This document shows positions 23,775 through 36,400 of a stretch of 64,000 nt of DNA, one piece after another (position 1 is the first letter of the stretch; every line of letters begins with the position of its first letter). The notes beneath the pieces are model-generated. The model saw nothing but the letters and a program-made list of their open reading frames with translations, did not search any database and was not told the DNA's origin. Source of the DNA: Brassica napus. Lineage: Eukaryota > Streptophyta > Magnoliopsida > Brassicales > Brassicaceae. A program made the position numbers and the translations under genes. Location of the stretch: contig NC_063439.1 in assembly GCF_020379485.1 (NCBI RefSeq), forward strand, positions 24,924,098-24,988,097, written 5' to 3'.

Positions 23775-26087
23775 TTTATTTTAAAATAAATAAAAACAAG
23801 AGGTTCATGTCAGATTTTTTTGATTCTTTTGGTCTATTCTAGAGTTGGTTCCGATTGCGTCAAGGCGTGGGCTCATAAAAGGCTCTCTTTCTTCTCGAGT
23901 AATTGCGTTTACTTTGAAATTTCGTCCCGGGGAACAGTTCTTTAATGTTTTCTTAATTAATAGTTTAAGAATGACTGGTGTGTATATGTATCTATACGGA
24001 TGTGATTTTATGTTTATTATTTACTTTGACTCTTCCTACGTGTCAATATCCGAAATTTAATAATTCATTTATTAAGGTTTTGGAGTAAAGTTATCCTTCT
24101 CTTTCTTACGGAGTAAAACTTTTACGCTGAATTGTACTTTTTCACCTATTTCCTTTTTCATTCATTTACTCCACTTTTTATTCTTCCCAATTACGCTACT
24201 TTTATCCAATCAGACTCTAAATGATTTTAAAAATTATTAAAATGGTAAAATACAAGGTATATTACATAGTAAACCGATATTTCCCATCAGTTAACCTAAT
24301 TAAAATCTAAGATAAGTTTTCACATCACTTTTTGTAACTCATCTTGAAAGAGACATTTTTGTCACAATTTAAAAATGGAATGGGAAACTTTATTTTCAAA
24401 ACACATTTATATACTCTCTCTCACACACACAGACTAAAAAGAATTGTCAATTCATATTTGAGATTTAAAAAAAAAAAGATAATGCAAGGTTTTATTCAAT
24501 TGCAATATTAAAAATATGTAGGATATGGAAAGAGTTAAATATTTTTATATTTTGCGACAAGCTTCAATAGACTGGAAATAATTTAATGAAATCTTAATAT
24601 ATTGTAAATATCAGTGGATACCAGGTAAGAGTAATGTTGTTTTTATAAATGTTTTGCCTTAATAGTATACATAATCACTCGTAAACATTTTAGTAAAGGG
24701 GATATCTCGATTTCTATTAGTTTTATATGACCTAATGTCACTGTGGTTTTCGGTCCTTGGGTCTATGATCAGGTTTGGATTGGTTATGAGTTGGTGTTCT
24801 TTGTGGTCTCGTTTGTTCGCCTCAGCTTTGTCGGACTCTTTGGGCTTCGTCTCGTCTGGTTTCAGACCTATTGCCACTGGTTAACTTTGGAGTTCTGTCG
24901 TTTTGGAGCTGTCAGATGGTTCTCGGATCAAGACTGCTGGTTATATCTCTTACGATTTGTACTCCGTCTTGCTTGAATTAACGTTAGATATTGTTCTTAT
25001 GTTTGTGCTTTCATTCTGGTCCCAAAAAGTATTAGTTTGCGTGCTTCGTTTGAGTTCCAACCAGTCCAATCCAGCTGAACTGGACAAGCTCTTAATTTGA
25101 TTAAATAAAATACGTAACGGGACAAGAAACATCAAGCATTGATTAACTTCGACATCAAGATTATTTATAGGATAATCTTTTGGAAATTTACGAGAACAGC
25201 ATAGAAAAGTTGTCATATGACTACAATAACATACATCTTCTGAAAATTATTCAAATGTTTGTAAACCCAAATAAATTACAATAAATACCATTGATTAGAT
25301 TTTTTAATTGATATTATTTATAATTAAAAAATAACTAACAAAACCACGTCCAGATTTTATTTTTGTAACACAATAAATCCACGTCATTAAAAACGTGGTC
25401 GCCTCGTCGCACCTTGGGCTCGGGCTTGAGCTCCGTTAATGGTGACTACACTTCAGTTCAACTACCACGCCTCCATCTCTCCGTCTCGTAAGACTCCGTC
25501 ATTATTTGATTAACCAAGACAAAGTCAATCTATGAATTTATCGTTGGTTGGCGTATGAAATTTAAATATAATTTGAGTTGATGTATGTTTTAGTACAGGG
25601 TATGAGTGTATGTACTGAATGGGACCGTGACTCTTTATTGATGTATGAATTGACTGTTTTTCCCTTTATCTCTCCGTCTCGCTTAAACAATGGTTATCAC
25701 ACACTGGAATGAGTCCACTAAGACTTATTCTTTGTTGTCACGGACTAAGGAACCGAAGGTTAAGACGAGTGCGGTACGTCGAGTGTTCTAACCAATCGAT
25801 TCAGCTGACTTTCTTTCAGATTTTGTATTGTTTGTGATTTGATACCCAGATTTGGATAATCTAAAAAAAAAATTCCAAATCTGAATAACCTATAAGCTTG
25901 AACGAGAAGATAATGGAGGAGACGGAGAGAAATGACAGATTCAACAGAGACGACGCGGAGGAGTTCAGTGAAGTGTGGAGACATGGAGGAGTTATTGTTG
26001 GGGTGGTGTAGAAAACCTGTATTTTGTGTTTTCTCTGTAAAAAAGATAACTCAGACGTGGATTTTATATTTGACTTATGCTATGTTT
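23775..26087. other. Mixed intergenic DNA with decayed element pieces
   Basis: I see no intact gene. Positions 24740-25100 are T/G-rich and end in ATTTGATTAAATAAAATA, resembling the 3' untranslated end of a plant LINE, without a usable boundary. Position 25666 looks like a MULE right end (inward GGGAAAAACAGTCAATTCAT, similar to the outer MULE at 14479). Positions 25915-26010 hold a short plus frame (MEETERNDRFN...GVV) of unknown origin. From about 26040 the ATAACTCAG phrase array begins. Confidence 0.35.
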
Positions 26088-26100
26088 ATATAACTCAGTT

Positions 26101-27296
26101 TGGCTAAGTTATCGACAAGTTTGGCTACCTGATTCAATCAGACTACTCATCCCAGGTTCAATCAGACTCATTCAAATGACAGATTCAATCAGACTACTCA
26201 TCCCAGGTTCCTCGAAACCTAAGGATCGACAAGTTTGGCTACCTGATTCTTCAGGAGAGTACTCTTCCAAATCAGGGTATAAGAAAATTTTTGCTGAAAA
26301 GAATGCAATAGTTCCTGGTCCCTTTGATTGGATGAAATGTGTTTGGAAGCTGCATATTCCCCCAAAAATTCGACACTTTCTTTGGAGGTTGTTGAATAAT
26401 GCACTACCAGTGGGAACTCTCCTCGCTACAAGAGGGGTGCAATCTGAGATAAATTGTAAAAGATGCGGAGAAGCTGAATCTATTGCACATCTTTTCCTTG
26501 AATGTCCTTTTGCAGAGAACCTCTGGGAGATGACTCCACTGGCGCAGCGTGATGTAGCGGGCCAGCTTAACGAATCTATGAAGGAGTGGCTGTCAAGGGT
26601 GGTGAACTTTAAAGCTCTCCCACCGATAGGATTAAGTTCCTCACCCTTGATCCCTTGGTTCCTTTGGAAGTTATGGACAGCAAGAAATAATCTAGTCTTT
26701 GAAGGAAAATTGTTTCAGGTGGAAGACATTATTTCGAAGACTGTTGTGGAAGCCAAAGCTTGGGAGTTAGCAAACTGCACCCTAGAAAAGAAACAGAAGG
26801 CCAACCCAGGAGCAAGGAACGTTCTTGTTAATTCTCCTTCCTGCTGGACGGATGGAGCGTGGCAGGAAAGCACAAGACTTGGAGGTATGGGATGGATCAT
26901 AAAGAACGAGACAGGTGAAGTGCTCTGTCGGGGTTCTGCTCATCGTCCTTTTGTCTGCTCGGCCTTAATGGCGGAAGCTCTGGCCATTCGTGAAGCCCTC
27001 TCGAAAGCAAAAGACCTCAACCTTCGAAGTCTACAACTATTCTCGGACTCGCAAGTCCTCGTAACTGCTCTGCGTTCAGAGCTGGAAGTGAATGAGATTG
27101 CAGGTGTCTTACATGACATTAGGAACCTTGCCACTCTCTTCTGTCCTTTATCTTTCCGTTTTATTCCTCGACTTGAAAATCGTCAAGCTGATGCTTTGGC
27201 CAGTTCAGGTCTCGAACGCTTTAATGTGGTTAATGTTGTGTAAGAACCTTTTGGATGAAGTAAGAATTGTTTGGTTTGACAAAAAAAAAAAAAAAA
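26101..27296 (+). mobile_element. 5'-truncated L1-type LINE with poly(A)
   Basis: Flanked by ATATAACTCAGTT at 26088-26100 and 27297-27309 and ending in TTTGAC plus 16 A residues. The 13-bp flank is also a unit of the surrounding phrase array, so the duplication is supported by position but not independent of the array. It carries only the C-terminal third of ORF2. The first 130 bp are scrambled: GACAAGTTTGGCTACCTGAT occurs twice and CAGACTACTCATCCCAGGTT occurs twice, a typical messy 5' joint. Confidence 0.85.
26224..27243 (+). pseudogene. LINE ORF2 C-terminus: zf-RVT and RNase H
   Basis: An open frame without stops. It begins in the segment DRQVWLPDSSGEYSSKSGY that normally follows the reverse transcriptase. 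The zinc-binding zf-RVT domain follows (VWKLHIPPKIRHFLWRL...CKRCGEAESIAHLFLECPFA), and then an RNase H domain of the plant LINE type. The likely catalytic residues are all present: Asp in CWTDGAW, Glu in MAEALAIREAL, Asp in LFSDSQ and Asp in RQADALA. Endonuclease and reverse transcriptase are absent, so it is not a working retroelement. The absence of any stop over 340 codons indicates a young insertion. The apparent ATG further upstream lies in the scrambled 5' joint and is not a real start. Confidence 0.85.
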
Positions 27297-27620
27297 ATAT
27301 AACTCAGTTATGTCATTTATATAACTCAGCCATGTCGTTTAGATTACTCAGTCGTGTTGTTAATATAACTCAGTCGTGTATTGTGTATTTGACTTATTCT
27401 ATGTTTACATAACTCAGCCGTGTCATTTATATAACTCAGTTGTGTCGTTTAAATAACTCAGTCGTGTCGTTAATATAACTCATCCGTGTATTTTGTATTT
27501 GACTTATGCTATGTTCACACAACTCAACCGTGTTATTTATATAACTCACCTGTGTCATTTAGATAACTCAGCCGTGTCATTTAGATAACTCAGCCGTGCC
27601 GTTTATATAACTCAACCATA
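27297..27620 (+). repeat. Phrase array ATAACTCAGCCGTGTCATTTAT, ~22-bp unit
   Basis: At least twelve degenerate units of about 22 bp (ATAACTCAGCCGTGTCATTTAG and variants). A higher-order period of about 114 bp is marked by GTATTTGACTTATGCTATGTT near 27385 and 27500. The same marker occurs at 26065, just left of the LINE, showing that the LINE split one array. Confidence 0.8.
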
Positions 27621-28089
27621 CCTCAAACATATCCTAAATTCGGAAAATGTATTGAAGTACTTTAAAAAGTTATATTGAGGCTCCTCTTATCAATATCAAG
27701 TGAATATAAATCAACTGAATGTGTATAGTTTCTTGAATTTCCAAGTTGAGACTCTAACTTGATCTTGAGATATGTTCTCTTACAATTACGTATACAATTA
27801 CTTATTTACAAGACTCTAACTTGATCTTGAACCCTAAATCATATAAAGTAAACCATATACAATGTAATTTCATCTGAATGCGTGTACTTTTTTATATTTC
27901 CTAGTGGATATACTTAAGAACCCTAAACTCTAAATCCTATACCTTAAACTCTAAATCCTATCTCAATGGTATAAGTCAGGTGTAGCCTTCCTATAAGTGT
28001 AATTTATATCGCGACGTTTTGTCTTTCTAGCCAATCAGTTCATATACATAGATCACACTTATGAGCTGTTGGATTATCTTAGATCTAAA

Positions 28090-28440
28090 GGTTGAAATAT
28101 ATTCCTTTTTTTTTTCCTTTCTCTCTTTTTCTCTGTCGACAGATCTTCTTCATTCTCTTCTCTTCTTCTTTTCTGTATGAATCTTCTCTTCGTCTTTTTC
28201 TTTTTCACTCTCATCTCTCTCATATATCTCATCTTTCCCATCTCTCTCCAGCCTCGTCTCCTCCTCGTCTCACTCGTCACTGTCGTTCCTCTTTGTCAAG
28301 ACGAGAAGGTACATGTTACGCTCGCCCTCCCACAACCAACACGGTTCTAATCCGTGGTGCGAATGTCTTTGTTGACAGAACAAATTTTACGTGGTTTAAA
28401 TTTTTACACCCCCTCTCGCATGTGATCCTGGATATTTTTT
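28090..28440 (+). other. CT-rich leader-like block between phrase arrays
   Basis: A pyrimidine-rich stretch (28100-28300) with a possible exon edge near 28310. It resembles the leaders inside the MULE at 14479. The Lys/Arg-rich opposite-strand frame is a composition artefact. I see no identifiable protein. Confidence 0.3.
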
Positions 28441-28539
28441 AGACAAATGGGTTAATGAGTTGGGCTGATTTACCGCTTCATTCCCGATCATTTTCAAATG
28501 TCATGACTGTTCAACACGAAATACATATCTATCAAAACT

Positions 28540-29135
28540 CAGACAATAACTATACATAACTCAGCCAAAACATGAATTTTATTTGCTGATAACTCAGTTA
28601 GTTTGTTGGCATAACTCAGACATTTCTTATACATACAAAACACGAATTTTAATCACTCATAACTCAGCCAATTCATTGGTTTAACTCAGACATTTGTTAC
28701 ATAAGTCAGCCAAATCATGAGTTAGTTATTCTAGTGACTACTGATTACCATTCTCATCGAAATCCCAAATTAGACAGTTGTAAATAAAATTTATATTGGT
28801 GTATTAATTGAAAATTTAACTCATGCGTAAGCGCAATTATTATGGCTCTCTTTACTAGGCGTGTGAATATTGACATAATCAGATTAATTTTTGCTAATCT
28901 CGAGATGCTAAACTGAGGACAATCTATATGCTCGTCTTGTAAGTCAGCCAAAACACAAATTAGTCATTGATAACTAGCCCAATTCTTTGGTATAACTCAG
29001 TAATAGTTATACATATCTCAGCCGGAACATGAATTCTTAGTCACTGAGTACTCAGCCAATGTGTGGTATAATTCAGACATTTTTTATAGATAATTCAGCC
29101 AAAATATGAATTAGTAACTGGTATCTCATCCAATT
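28540..29135 (+). repeat. Phrase array ATAACTCAGCCAAnnCATGAATT
   Basis: A second ATAACTCAG field with a different second half (CCAAAACATGAATTTTA..., CAGACATTTnTTATACAT). Units of roughly 25-40 bp, alternating between two phrase types. Confidence 0.65.
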
Positions 29136-29659
29136 TTTTTGGCATAACTCCAACCTTAGAATTTACGTATTCCTTTTCGATATGTTCATCAAAATGTTAT
29201 GAGGTCTCTTCTTAGAAGGTAGCGTTGGTGAATCTTCGTCTTATGTTGGAGACTCACCGTATAAACTGAAGTTATCATCTTCAGATGACGCACCATTCGA
29301 ATTGTCGAACATATCAAATCGGCTTTTAAATTCATCATGATCATTGTCTTCTCTGCCTATTTTGCCTTCTTCTCTTTCCTTTTAACTAGCTCAATCTTGG
29401 TCTTTGTTGTCGCAATAACAATAATTACTCTATTCATAAGATTTCAGAGAAAAATGAATGAAATGAATAATAATGAGGAAACAAGAGTAAGAAGGTATCT
29501 CGAAATGTCAGATATGGGTATCAAATGAAGAAAGTATATGAAGAGGATGAAGAAAGAAGACACATCGTATATAACATAAACTCTAAGTTGATTGTTGTTA
29601 CGTTTATAATGACATGGCCAATAAGACCTGATGACATAGACAATTAGAGCAGATGACAT

Positions 29660-30000
29660 GGAAAATCGGTAAGTCAGCCACCAAACGAACACATAACTCA
29701 GCCTAAATAAAGCAGTCATTAATTAATTTTTTGCTAATAAATCAGCCGTAATTAGACTGGAAAATATTAAATCAGTCATATCATCCAATAAATCAGCCGT
29801 CAAATGAATGATATTCTAGTAATTAATCTTTCGCTAATAAGTCACTCTTAAATAGGCTGAGTTTACTGTTAATCTTGCAAATTTCGGTTGATTATACGTA
29901 ACTTAACCGTAACTACCTCCCATAAGTCAGCCATAAATTTAATAACTCAGTCATCCAATGTCATTAAATCAGCCGGAAAAACCATAACTCATCCGTCAAT
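29660..30000 (+). repeat. Phrase array with (A)TAA(G/A)TCAGCCGTCAAATGAA units
   Basis: A third, more degenerate field (TAAGTCAGCCACCAAACGAA, AATCAGCCGTCAAATGAATG, CAGTCATCCAATGTC). It ends about 390 bp upstream of the receptor-kinase TATA box. Confidence 0.6.
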
Positions 30001-30382
30001 ATCGTCGTAGCGCTTTACGTCTGAGTTCATTTATACTTGTCAGTGATTTTTTACGTGGTGTCAATTTTTTGCTTACGTGACATTAAAAAGTAATGACATT
30101 CTTGTAAATACATTTTTTGTCACAACATAATAAAAAAGCATGTTGGACATTAAAAAAATGACAGTAATAAAAAAAGTTTTGTATGATTATGGTCATATGT
30201 CCTAATTTGTGTGCTGTTTATGTTAACTTCCCTAAATTTTGTTTCTCAAATTCAAGACATAGTTTGATTGCATAAGACCGAATCAACTGAAAAACATTAT
30301 TTTTTGTAAATTATAATCTGATGTACCCATTAGTAAACGACGACCAAATGAAAATTACATATCCATAACAATTTTCCATACA

Positions 30383-30394
30383 TTATATAAATAG
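30383..30394 (+). promoter_or_regulatory. Probable TATA box of the receptor kinase gene
   Basis: TTATATAAATAG lies about 97 bp before the ATG at 30480 in otherwise unstructured DNA. The spacing allows a leader of about 65 bases. Confidence 0.55.
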
Positions 30395-30479
30395 CCGTTG
30401 AGTGTCTTTCTGATGATAACCTTGTGGCTAACTAGACAAGTACACATACAAAGAATCACAATATATAATTTATCTAGAC

Positions 30480-33400
30480 ATGTTGATCGTCTTCACAGTT
30501 ATTCTTCTCTTTTTTACAATCACAGCAAGCTTCTTAGCAATCTCAACATCTGTTTCATCAGTTCTTCATCCAGACGAGTGTATGAGAATAATAGCCGTTC
30601 ATATTTTTTTTATGAAATCATAGTCAAAATCATCATATTTATATCTGTACTTGCTATATATATTATACGTAGTGAACGCTCTTAAGAAGATAGCTACTAC
30701 ACTTGGTATCAAAGGATTGGACCTAAGTTCTGGAGACCCTTGCTATTTAGGACTCCTAAAGATGATTCCCGAAGTTGCTATTGTTTCGAATCCGGAGCTT
30801 AGAAACAACACCATTGATTGTGATTGTAGATTCAACAACAACACAACATGTCGTATAATAAACATGTGAGTGTTTTTAATTCTTCTATCTTGTCAGCTAT
30901 ATATATATATGTATATTCTCGTGCGATATGTTTTATTCTCTGATTGCATTTGAACGAAAACAGAGACCTAAAGACCCTTAGCCTGCGAGGAATACTTCCA
31001 CCTGAGTTAGCTGAGCTTCATTATCTCCAAACGATGTAAGTTCGACCACCCGGAACTTTTGTAAAGAATCGATAATTAGGTACACTTTCTTTGTTTCCAA
31101 TTAATATGTTCTTTTTTAGGTTTCACAAATATTAAAACATATTAATTTATTATAAATGCATTATTTTATTAAATATTTTCAATCAGCTAAAACATGTATT
31201 AACTCAAAAAGATTATTTACTTTTTAAAATTCACAATTACAAATATTAACTAAAAGCTATTAACTAAAAAATTACAGAAAAGTTTCAAAATTTGTCTTTC
31301 TTAAACATCTTTTATTCAATATTCATCTTTAAAAATAGAAATAGTATCATACGAGCAAAAAAATCTGAAATTAATAATGTTGAAACTATAATATTTTATA
31401 AATTTAAATACTTATTTTATATAATATTAGATAAATAATTTCTTTTAAGGTTTATATACTAAATATAATGAGAAATTGCCACAAATACCACAATCATAGT
31501 ACCACTTTTCAGGTTTACACTAACCACTTTCATCTTCATTTTTAATAAAAGGTAAAAGACATTCATACCCCTATGATTAAGTAATGTAGACTTAGGGTTT
31601 AGAGTTGAGGGGTGGGGTAGGGTTTTTGGAATGTGAAATTTAGGATTTAATAAATATATAAATAAATACTTTAAAAGTATAAAAAAAATTAAAAAATAGT
31701 TTCAAACATAATTTTCGATTTTAAAAAAAATTTAAAAAAACTTCGAAAAAAAATTCGAAAAAAAAATTTATAAAAGAGTTCGAATTTGAAAAAGTATAAT
31801 TCAAAAACATAAAAAAAAATATTTTTTTTTCTTTTTTATTTATTTAAATAATGATTTAATAAAGGTATAGATAACAAGAGTATAAAAATCTTTTGTCACT
31901 TAATAAAAAAGTATTTTTGAAAATGTCACTTTAGTGGTGGTAGAAATGAAAAGTGGTACTTTGAAAGTAGTAAACATAAAATTTCCACTTAATATAATTG
32001 TTGTAGAAAAATATAATCAGCTAGCGCTTTTACAAATATTTATATATGTTCATTGACATGTGTGCCAATTATGTTAATTACTAATTTTGAGACATAAATT
32101 CCCAACTTTATGTAATAATTTTCTTTTGAGGTTCCTTAAAATACCATCAGTTGTCTACCTTTTTCCAAAAATACCATCAATCAAAAACACATTGACATTT
32201 GAATTGAGATTTTAATGATTACTGTTTAAGGTTTAATATTTACTAGATTTTGATCCGCGCAACCGCGCGGATGTTTGTTTTTACTTTTTTTATACATAAA
32301 TTATTATTTTTAAACATTAGTGATATTTTTTTAACATTAATCATATACTTAAATATTTATATAACTATTTCAAATATAATAATTTTATAATTTACATGTT
32401 ATAATTAATCATTTGGTTAAAACCGTATGTATTTTCACTTCTTATTATATATTTATCTTATTGTATTTGCATTTAGTTATTAAGCAAATTATTATATTCA
32501 TGAGAAAACATATTTGAAAATTATTTTGTATTTAATTTATGCTAAATTCTGACCCGTGTTTCAAAGCTGTATTTCTTTTTACTAATATTTTTTTATACTT
32601 ATTCATTTTAGATAATATATTATTGTATATACAAAAGTTTAAGATATGTTAATTTTTAGACATGTATTATAAGATTTGTTAATTTTAAGCCGTTCTATCA
32701 TCAAATTATATTTTTAAAATAAATAATTTATATTTATGAAAATAAAATTTATAAATTTATCAATTGAATATACTTTTATCATATTTATTTAAGTATAATA
32801 ATTGTATTTTAACATGATCATGACTATAAAGTGGGTAAAATAGGATATAATTTATTTATTTTTCATTTTATAAATGATAGCTTAAAATATATTAAACTAT
32901 TGTTAAAATACTTTTACACAGATTTATTAGAATTTTTAAATATAATATATAAATATATATTATATTTAAAATGAAAATATATTATGATTAAAGTAGTTAC
33001 AAAGATTTTATATTATAAGCTTTAAAGAAATACATGTTAATTTTTATACATGTATTATATATTTTGCTTAATCCATCTTACCAACATATTAGATTTTATT
33101 TTTGAACATAAATATTTTATACTTATGAAATAAAATTTATAAATTTAATACAATTTTATTATACTTAGCTCAATATAATAATTTTCCTTTAATATGATTG
33201 ATTATGATTATATAATATATAAAATATTACAGAATTTTTTATTTTTTTATTTTATAAATGATTACTGAATTTATTAATGTATAATAATATTTCAAACTAA
33301 TTTCGAAATTAATGAAAAATATTTAAATATAATTTCGAAAATGAAGATCTTGTAAAAATCTTTTAAAACAGATTTGTTAGATTTTTAAAATAAATATATT

Positions 33401-36400
33401 TATATTTTAAATAAAAAAATATCAAAAGATATTATGATTAAAATATTTTAAAGATTCTATGTATTATTATTCTTAATAAAATACATTTAATAAGATTTTT
33501 AAATGATGTTCCAAATAAAATAAAAATCACACATGAAAAAAGTCATGACTTCTCTTTTAATATATAAGATATGGGTTGCGTTCAGTTTATAAACTTTAAT
33601 AAATAATTTTTAAATTTTTAAAAATGATTTAGAAGGTTAATTTAGTATTTTTCAACAGAAATTAGTATATTTACAAAATAGCCATCATCTGAAAGTAAAT
33701 TTTAAAAAAAAATGATATTAAGTTTGTAGTAAAATCAGAATTCTCCCATAATTTTTTGTTGAGAACAGATTAGTGGCATATTTGAACCAACAAGATGACA
33801 TATGTTTGACAATTGTACCAAAAACAATATATGTTTGTCTCTTTGATTCTTGAAATGTTGATTGCTATTCATCTGAGCAAAAAAAAAAAGATTGTTGCAT
33901 GTTTCGAAATTTGAATCTTTGCTGTTTTTGGGATACAGAACCTAAAGCGTGAGAAAATCCAGAAATTCTTTTAGCCAGTTTCTGCTCTATTTTTTTGCAG
34001 AGACTTGTGTAGAAATTACCTTTCGGGTTCAATCCCAATGGAGTGGGCTTCACTGCCAAACCTCACTTATATGTCAGCTCTCTCTCTCTCTAGTTTGCAT
34101 AATCGTCTTGATAGTTTTTTTTGGATAAATTCGTCTTGATGTTTGCGAGTTAATTAACTTTGAATTTTCACGCAGCTCGCTCTGCGCGAATCGTTTGTCT
34201 GGGCGTTTACCATCTGGTTTACAAAACTTTAAGAATCTGAGATTCCTGTACGTATCAAATTGTTCACTACACTGGATATACTGAGATTCCTGTATGATGT
34301 TGGGTGATGTGATGAAATTTTCAGAGGGGTTGAAGCAAACCAGTTCTCTGGTCCCATTCCTGATGAGCTTGGTAACTTGACCAACCTAAAAGGATTGTAA
34401 GACCCTCCCCTCTTAAACTTAACCATCCTCCAATAACATTTTTGTTAAGTTTCAAGAAAAAGTAGTTTCAGAAAAAAGTAGTTTCAAAAAAAAAAATATT
34501 TGGTTTGTGGGAATGTTTAAAGGAAAAAAAAATCCTAGTTTTGATCTTTTCTGAAACTGGATATTGCAGACAACTTGGGTCCAACCAATTTACAGGAAGC
34601 CTGCCTAACACTCTCGCTAGACTGGTGAACCTAGAGGATTTGTAAGTTGTTATTAATTATACCTAAATGATTAATAAATTCGCGGACATATATTTTGCCA
34701 GAAGCTTCGAGGAAGAAGTTGGTTTACAGCTTTTTGTTAAACTTCTTCCTCTACGTTTTCATATGCTTTGTTTATTCGTTAAATGAATTGTTTGGTTGGA
34801 AATGGATATGACACTTACGAAATGTTCACCTAGGGCTGAAATTTTCACCGGAACCAAGATTTACAGTTTTTGATTCATGTTTGGTTCAATTAGGTAAATT
34901 AAAAAGAATTGGTTATCAGTTCTGTAATCAGTTAGTTCAGTTTTTTTCATTTTAAAATTAGGCAAAAATAATATAACCAGTCCCTACTAATTTAATCAAA
35001 ATTTTAACATAGACTAACTAAATTCAAAACAAAATAATTAACAGAAAACGTTGGTAAATTTTGATAGAAGTTTTATTAACCAAACAAACTGAATGTTGAA
35101 CCAATCAACCAAAATTTTGTTTGGTTCTTTTTGGTCGAATTTTTTTTTTTTGGTCGAATAAATTTTGTTTGGTTCAATTTAGCATAGTTTTGCGATAACC
35201 GAACTAACTGAAAACTGATTAACCCAAACATAATGAACAGTTCTACCAGTTCACATGTAAATGTAAATGTGAGAGTTATCTGGTACAGGAATTAGAACAC
35301 AATATAACGCATGAGAAATTTCTTCCAAAAAATACGACTAAATTAATTCTTTAAATGTACTTACTAAGTTTCACTCAAAAAAAATTCTTCACCAAGCTTA
35401 ATACAAACCTTGATTTGCTGACCTAGTCACTTGTGTTCAGATACTTTTACTAAGTTTCCTGAACCACTCACACTCTTTACCTCTAGTGTTTTGCTTCACC
35501 TTACAAGGACTCACCAAAACTCTCTCAGCTAAAATCTCTTTGCATGTTAGTCGGCACATTCGCTACCCACACCACGTTTTATCCTTAGAAGAAAACTTAG
35601 ACATAAAGATTTACAAGTTAATTTCTCCAATGCTTCCCTTAAGCTACTCCAAGGTAAATCTTCCTTTAATGTTCGCATCCTGAAGAACACATTAACCGGT
35701 TCCACGTCACACCCTTCCTCTGTTCAGTAGTTCATGTCGCACTTCATGAACTACTGCAGCTCCGATCTGATCATGCATATTCAATATACCCCTTTTACAT
35801 TTGTGCGTCTCACAAGTAGTTGAGATGAACACAACCAATCCAACGACACAAATATATGCAACTATTCAAGTAATCATAAAATCATGGCAAACATAAACAC
35901 TTAAATTATCCAAAAATATTCAAGTATTTAAGACACCTTAATCAAAAGATAGCACACATACATACTACCACATAAACCTAAATTGTCAGAAACATAGGAT
36001 AACATAAGATTGCAACAAAAGGATCAATCGCACAAGTACATCAATAGAAAACCAGTTAAGAAACAAATATGCTCCCCCTTAAGAATAAACTTCATCTCAA
36101 TCATCTTCACCTCCCCCTGCAGCCGATAAGTTAAAAACACAAGGATTAGCAGGATAAATCAGCAAAAAGAACATAAGTACTAACCTGCAATCGATCGAAG
36201 AAGATCCTGAACTATATCAGTGAGTTTTTGGAGAGACTTACCCATTTCCTGAAGAGTATCCAGCAGATCTCCTTGAGTCATACGTCCTTGAAGTACCTGA
36301 ATGGTTCCGATCTCAAAGATAGACACAAGTTTTGGGGCTGATCTAGCTCTTGAACCAAAATTTTAGTACTGATTCCAACTATTTCTTCAGTTTGTGCATA

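Noticed and set aside
23845..24060. 71-codon plus frame
   Set aside because: No homology that I can recognise, AT-rich context, no leader or splice support.
24743..24976. Plus frame rich in Leu/Val/Trp
   Set aside because: T/G-rich composition without family motifs; more likely the 3' end of a decayed LINE, which I could not bound.
26077..26223. ATG at 26077 as the true start of the LINE open frame
   Set aside because: It lies in the flanking phrase array and scrambled 5' joint. The LINE itself begins after the target duplication at 26101 and has lost its own start.
27297..27620. CRISPR-like array
   Set aside because: Units are contiguous and degenerate with no unique spacers, in a plant nuclear context.
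28074..28280. Lys/Arg-rich minus-strand frame
   Set aside because: It is the complement of a CT-rich block and pure low complexity.
21045..30241. TAAATTTTG at 21045-21053 and 30233-30241 as a 9-bp TSD of a giant MULE
   Set aside because: The right side has a MULE-like end (inward GGGAAGTTAACATAAAC) but the left flank (GGTTGACTTGATG) does not match it as a TIR. A 9-base AT-rich match over 9 kb can be chance.
33864..33900. Further micro poly(A) insertion (CTGAGC plus A run)
   Set aside because: The flanking match is only about seven bases with one mismatch (GATTGCT/GATTGTT), below the standard of the others.
30866..34000. Receptor kinase as pseudogene because of large introns and missing exons in single-frame view
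   Set aside because: Every exon was found with correct phase; total 1023 codons without a stop.
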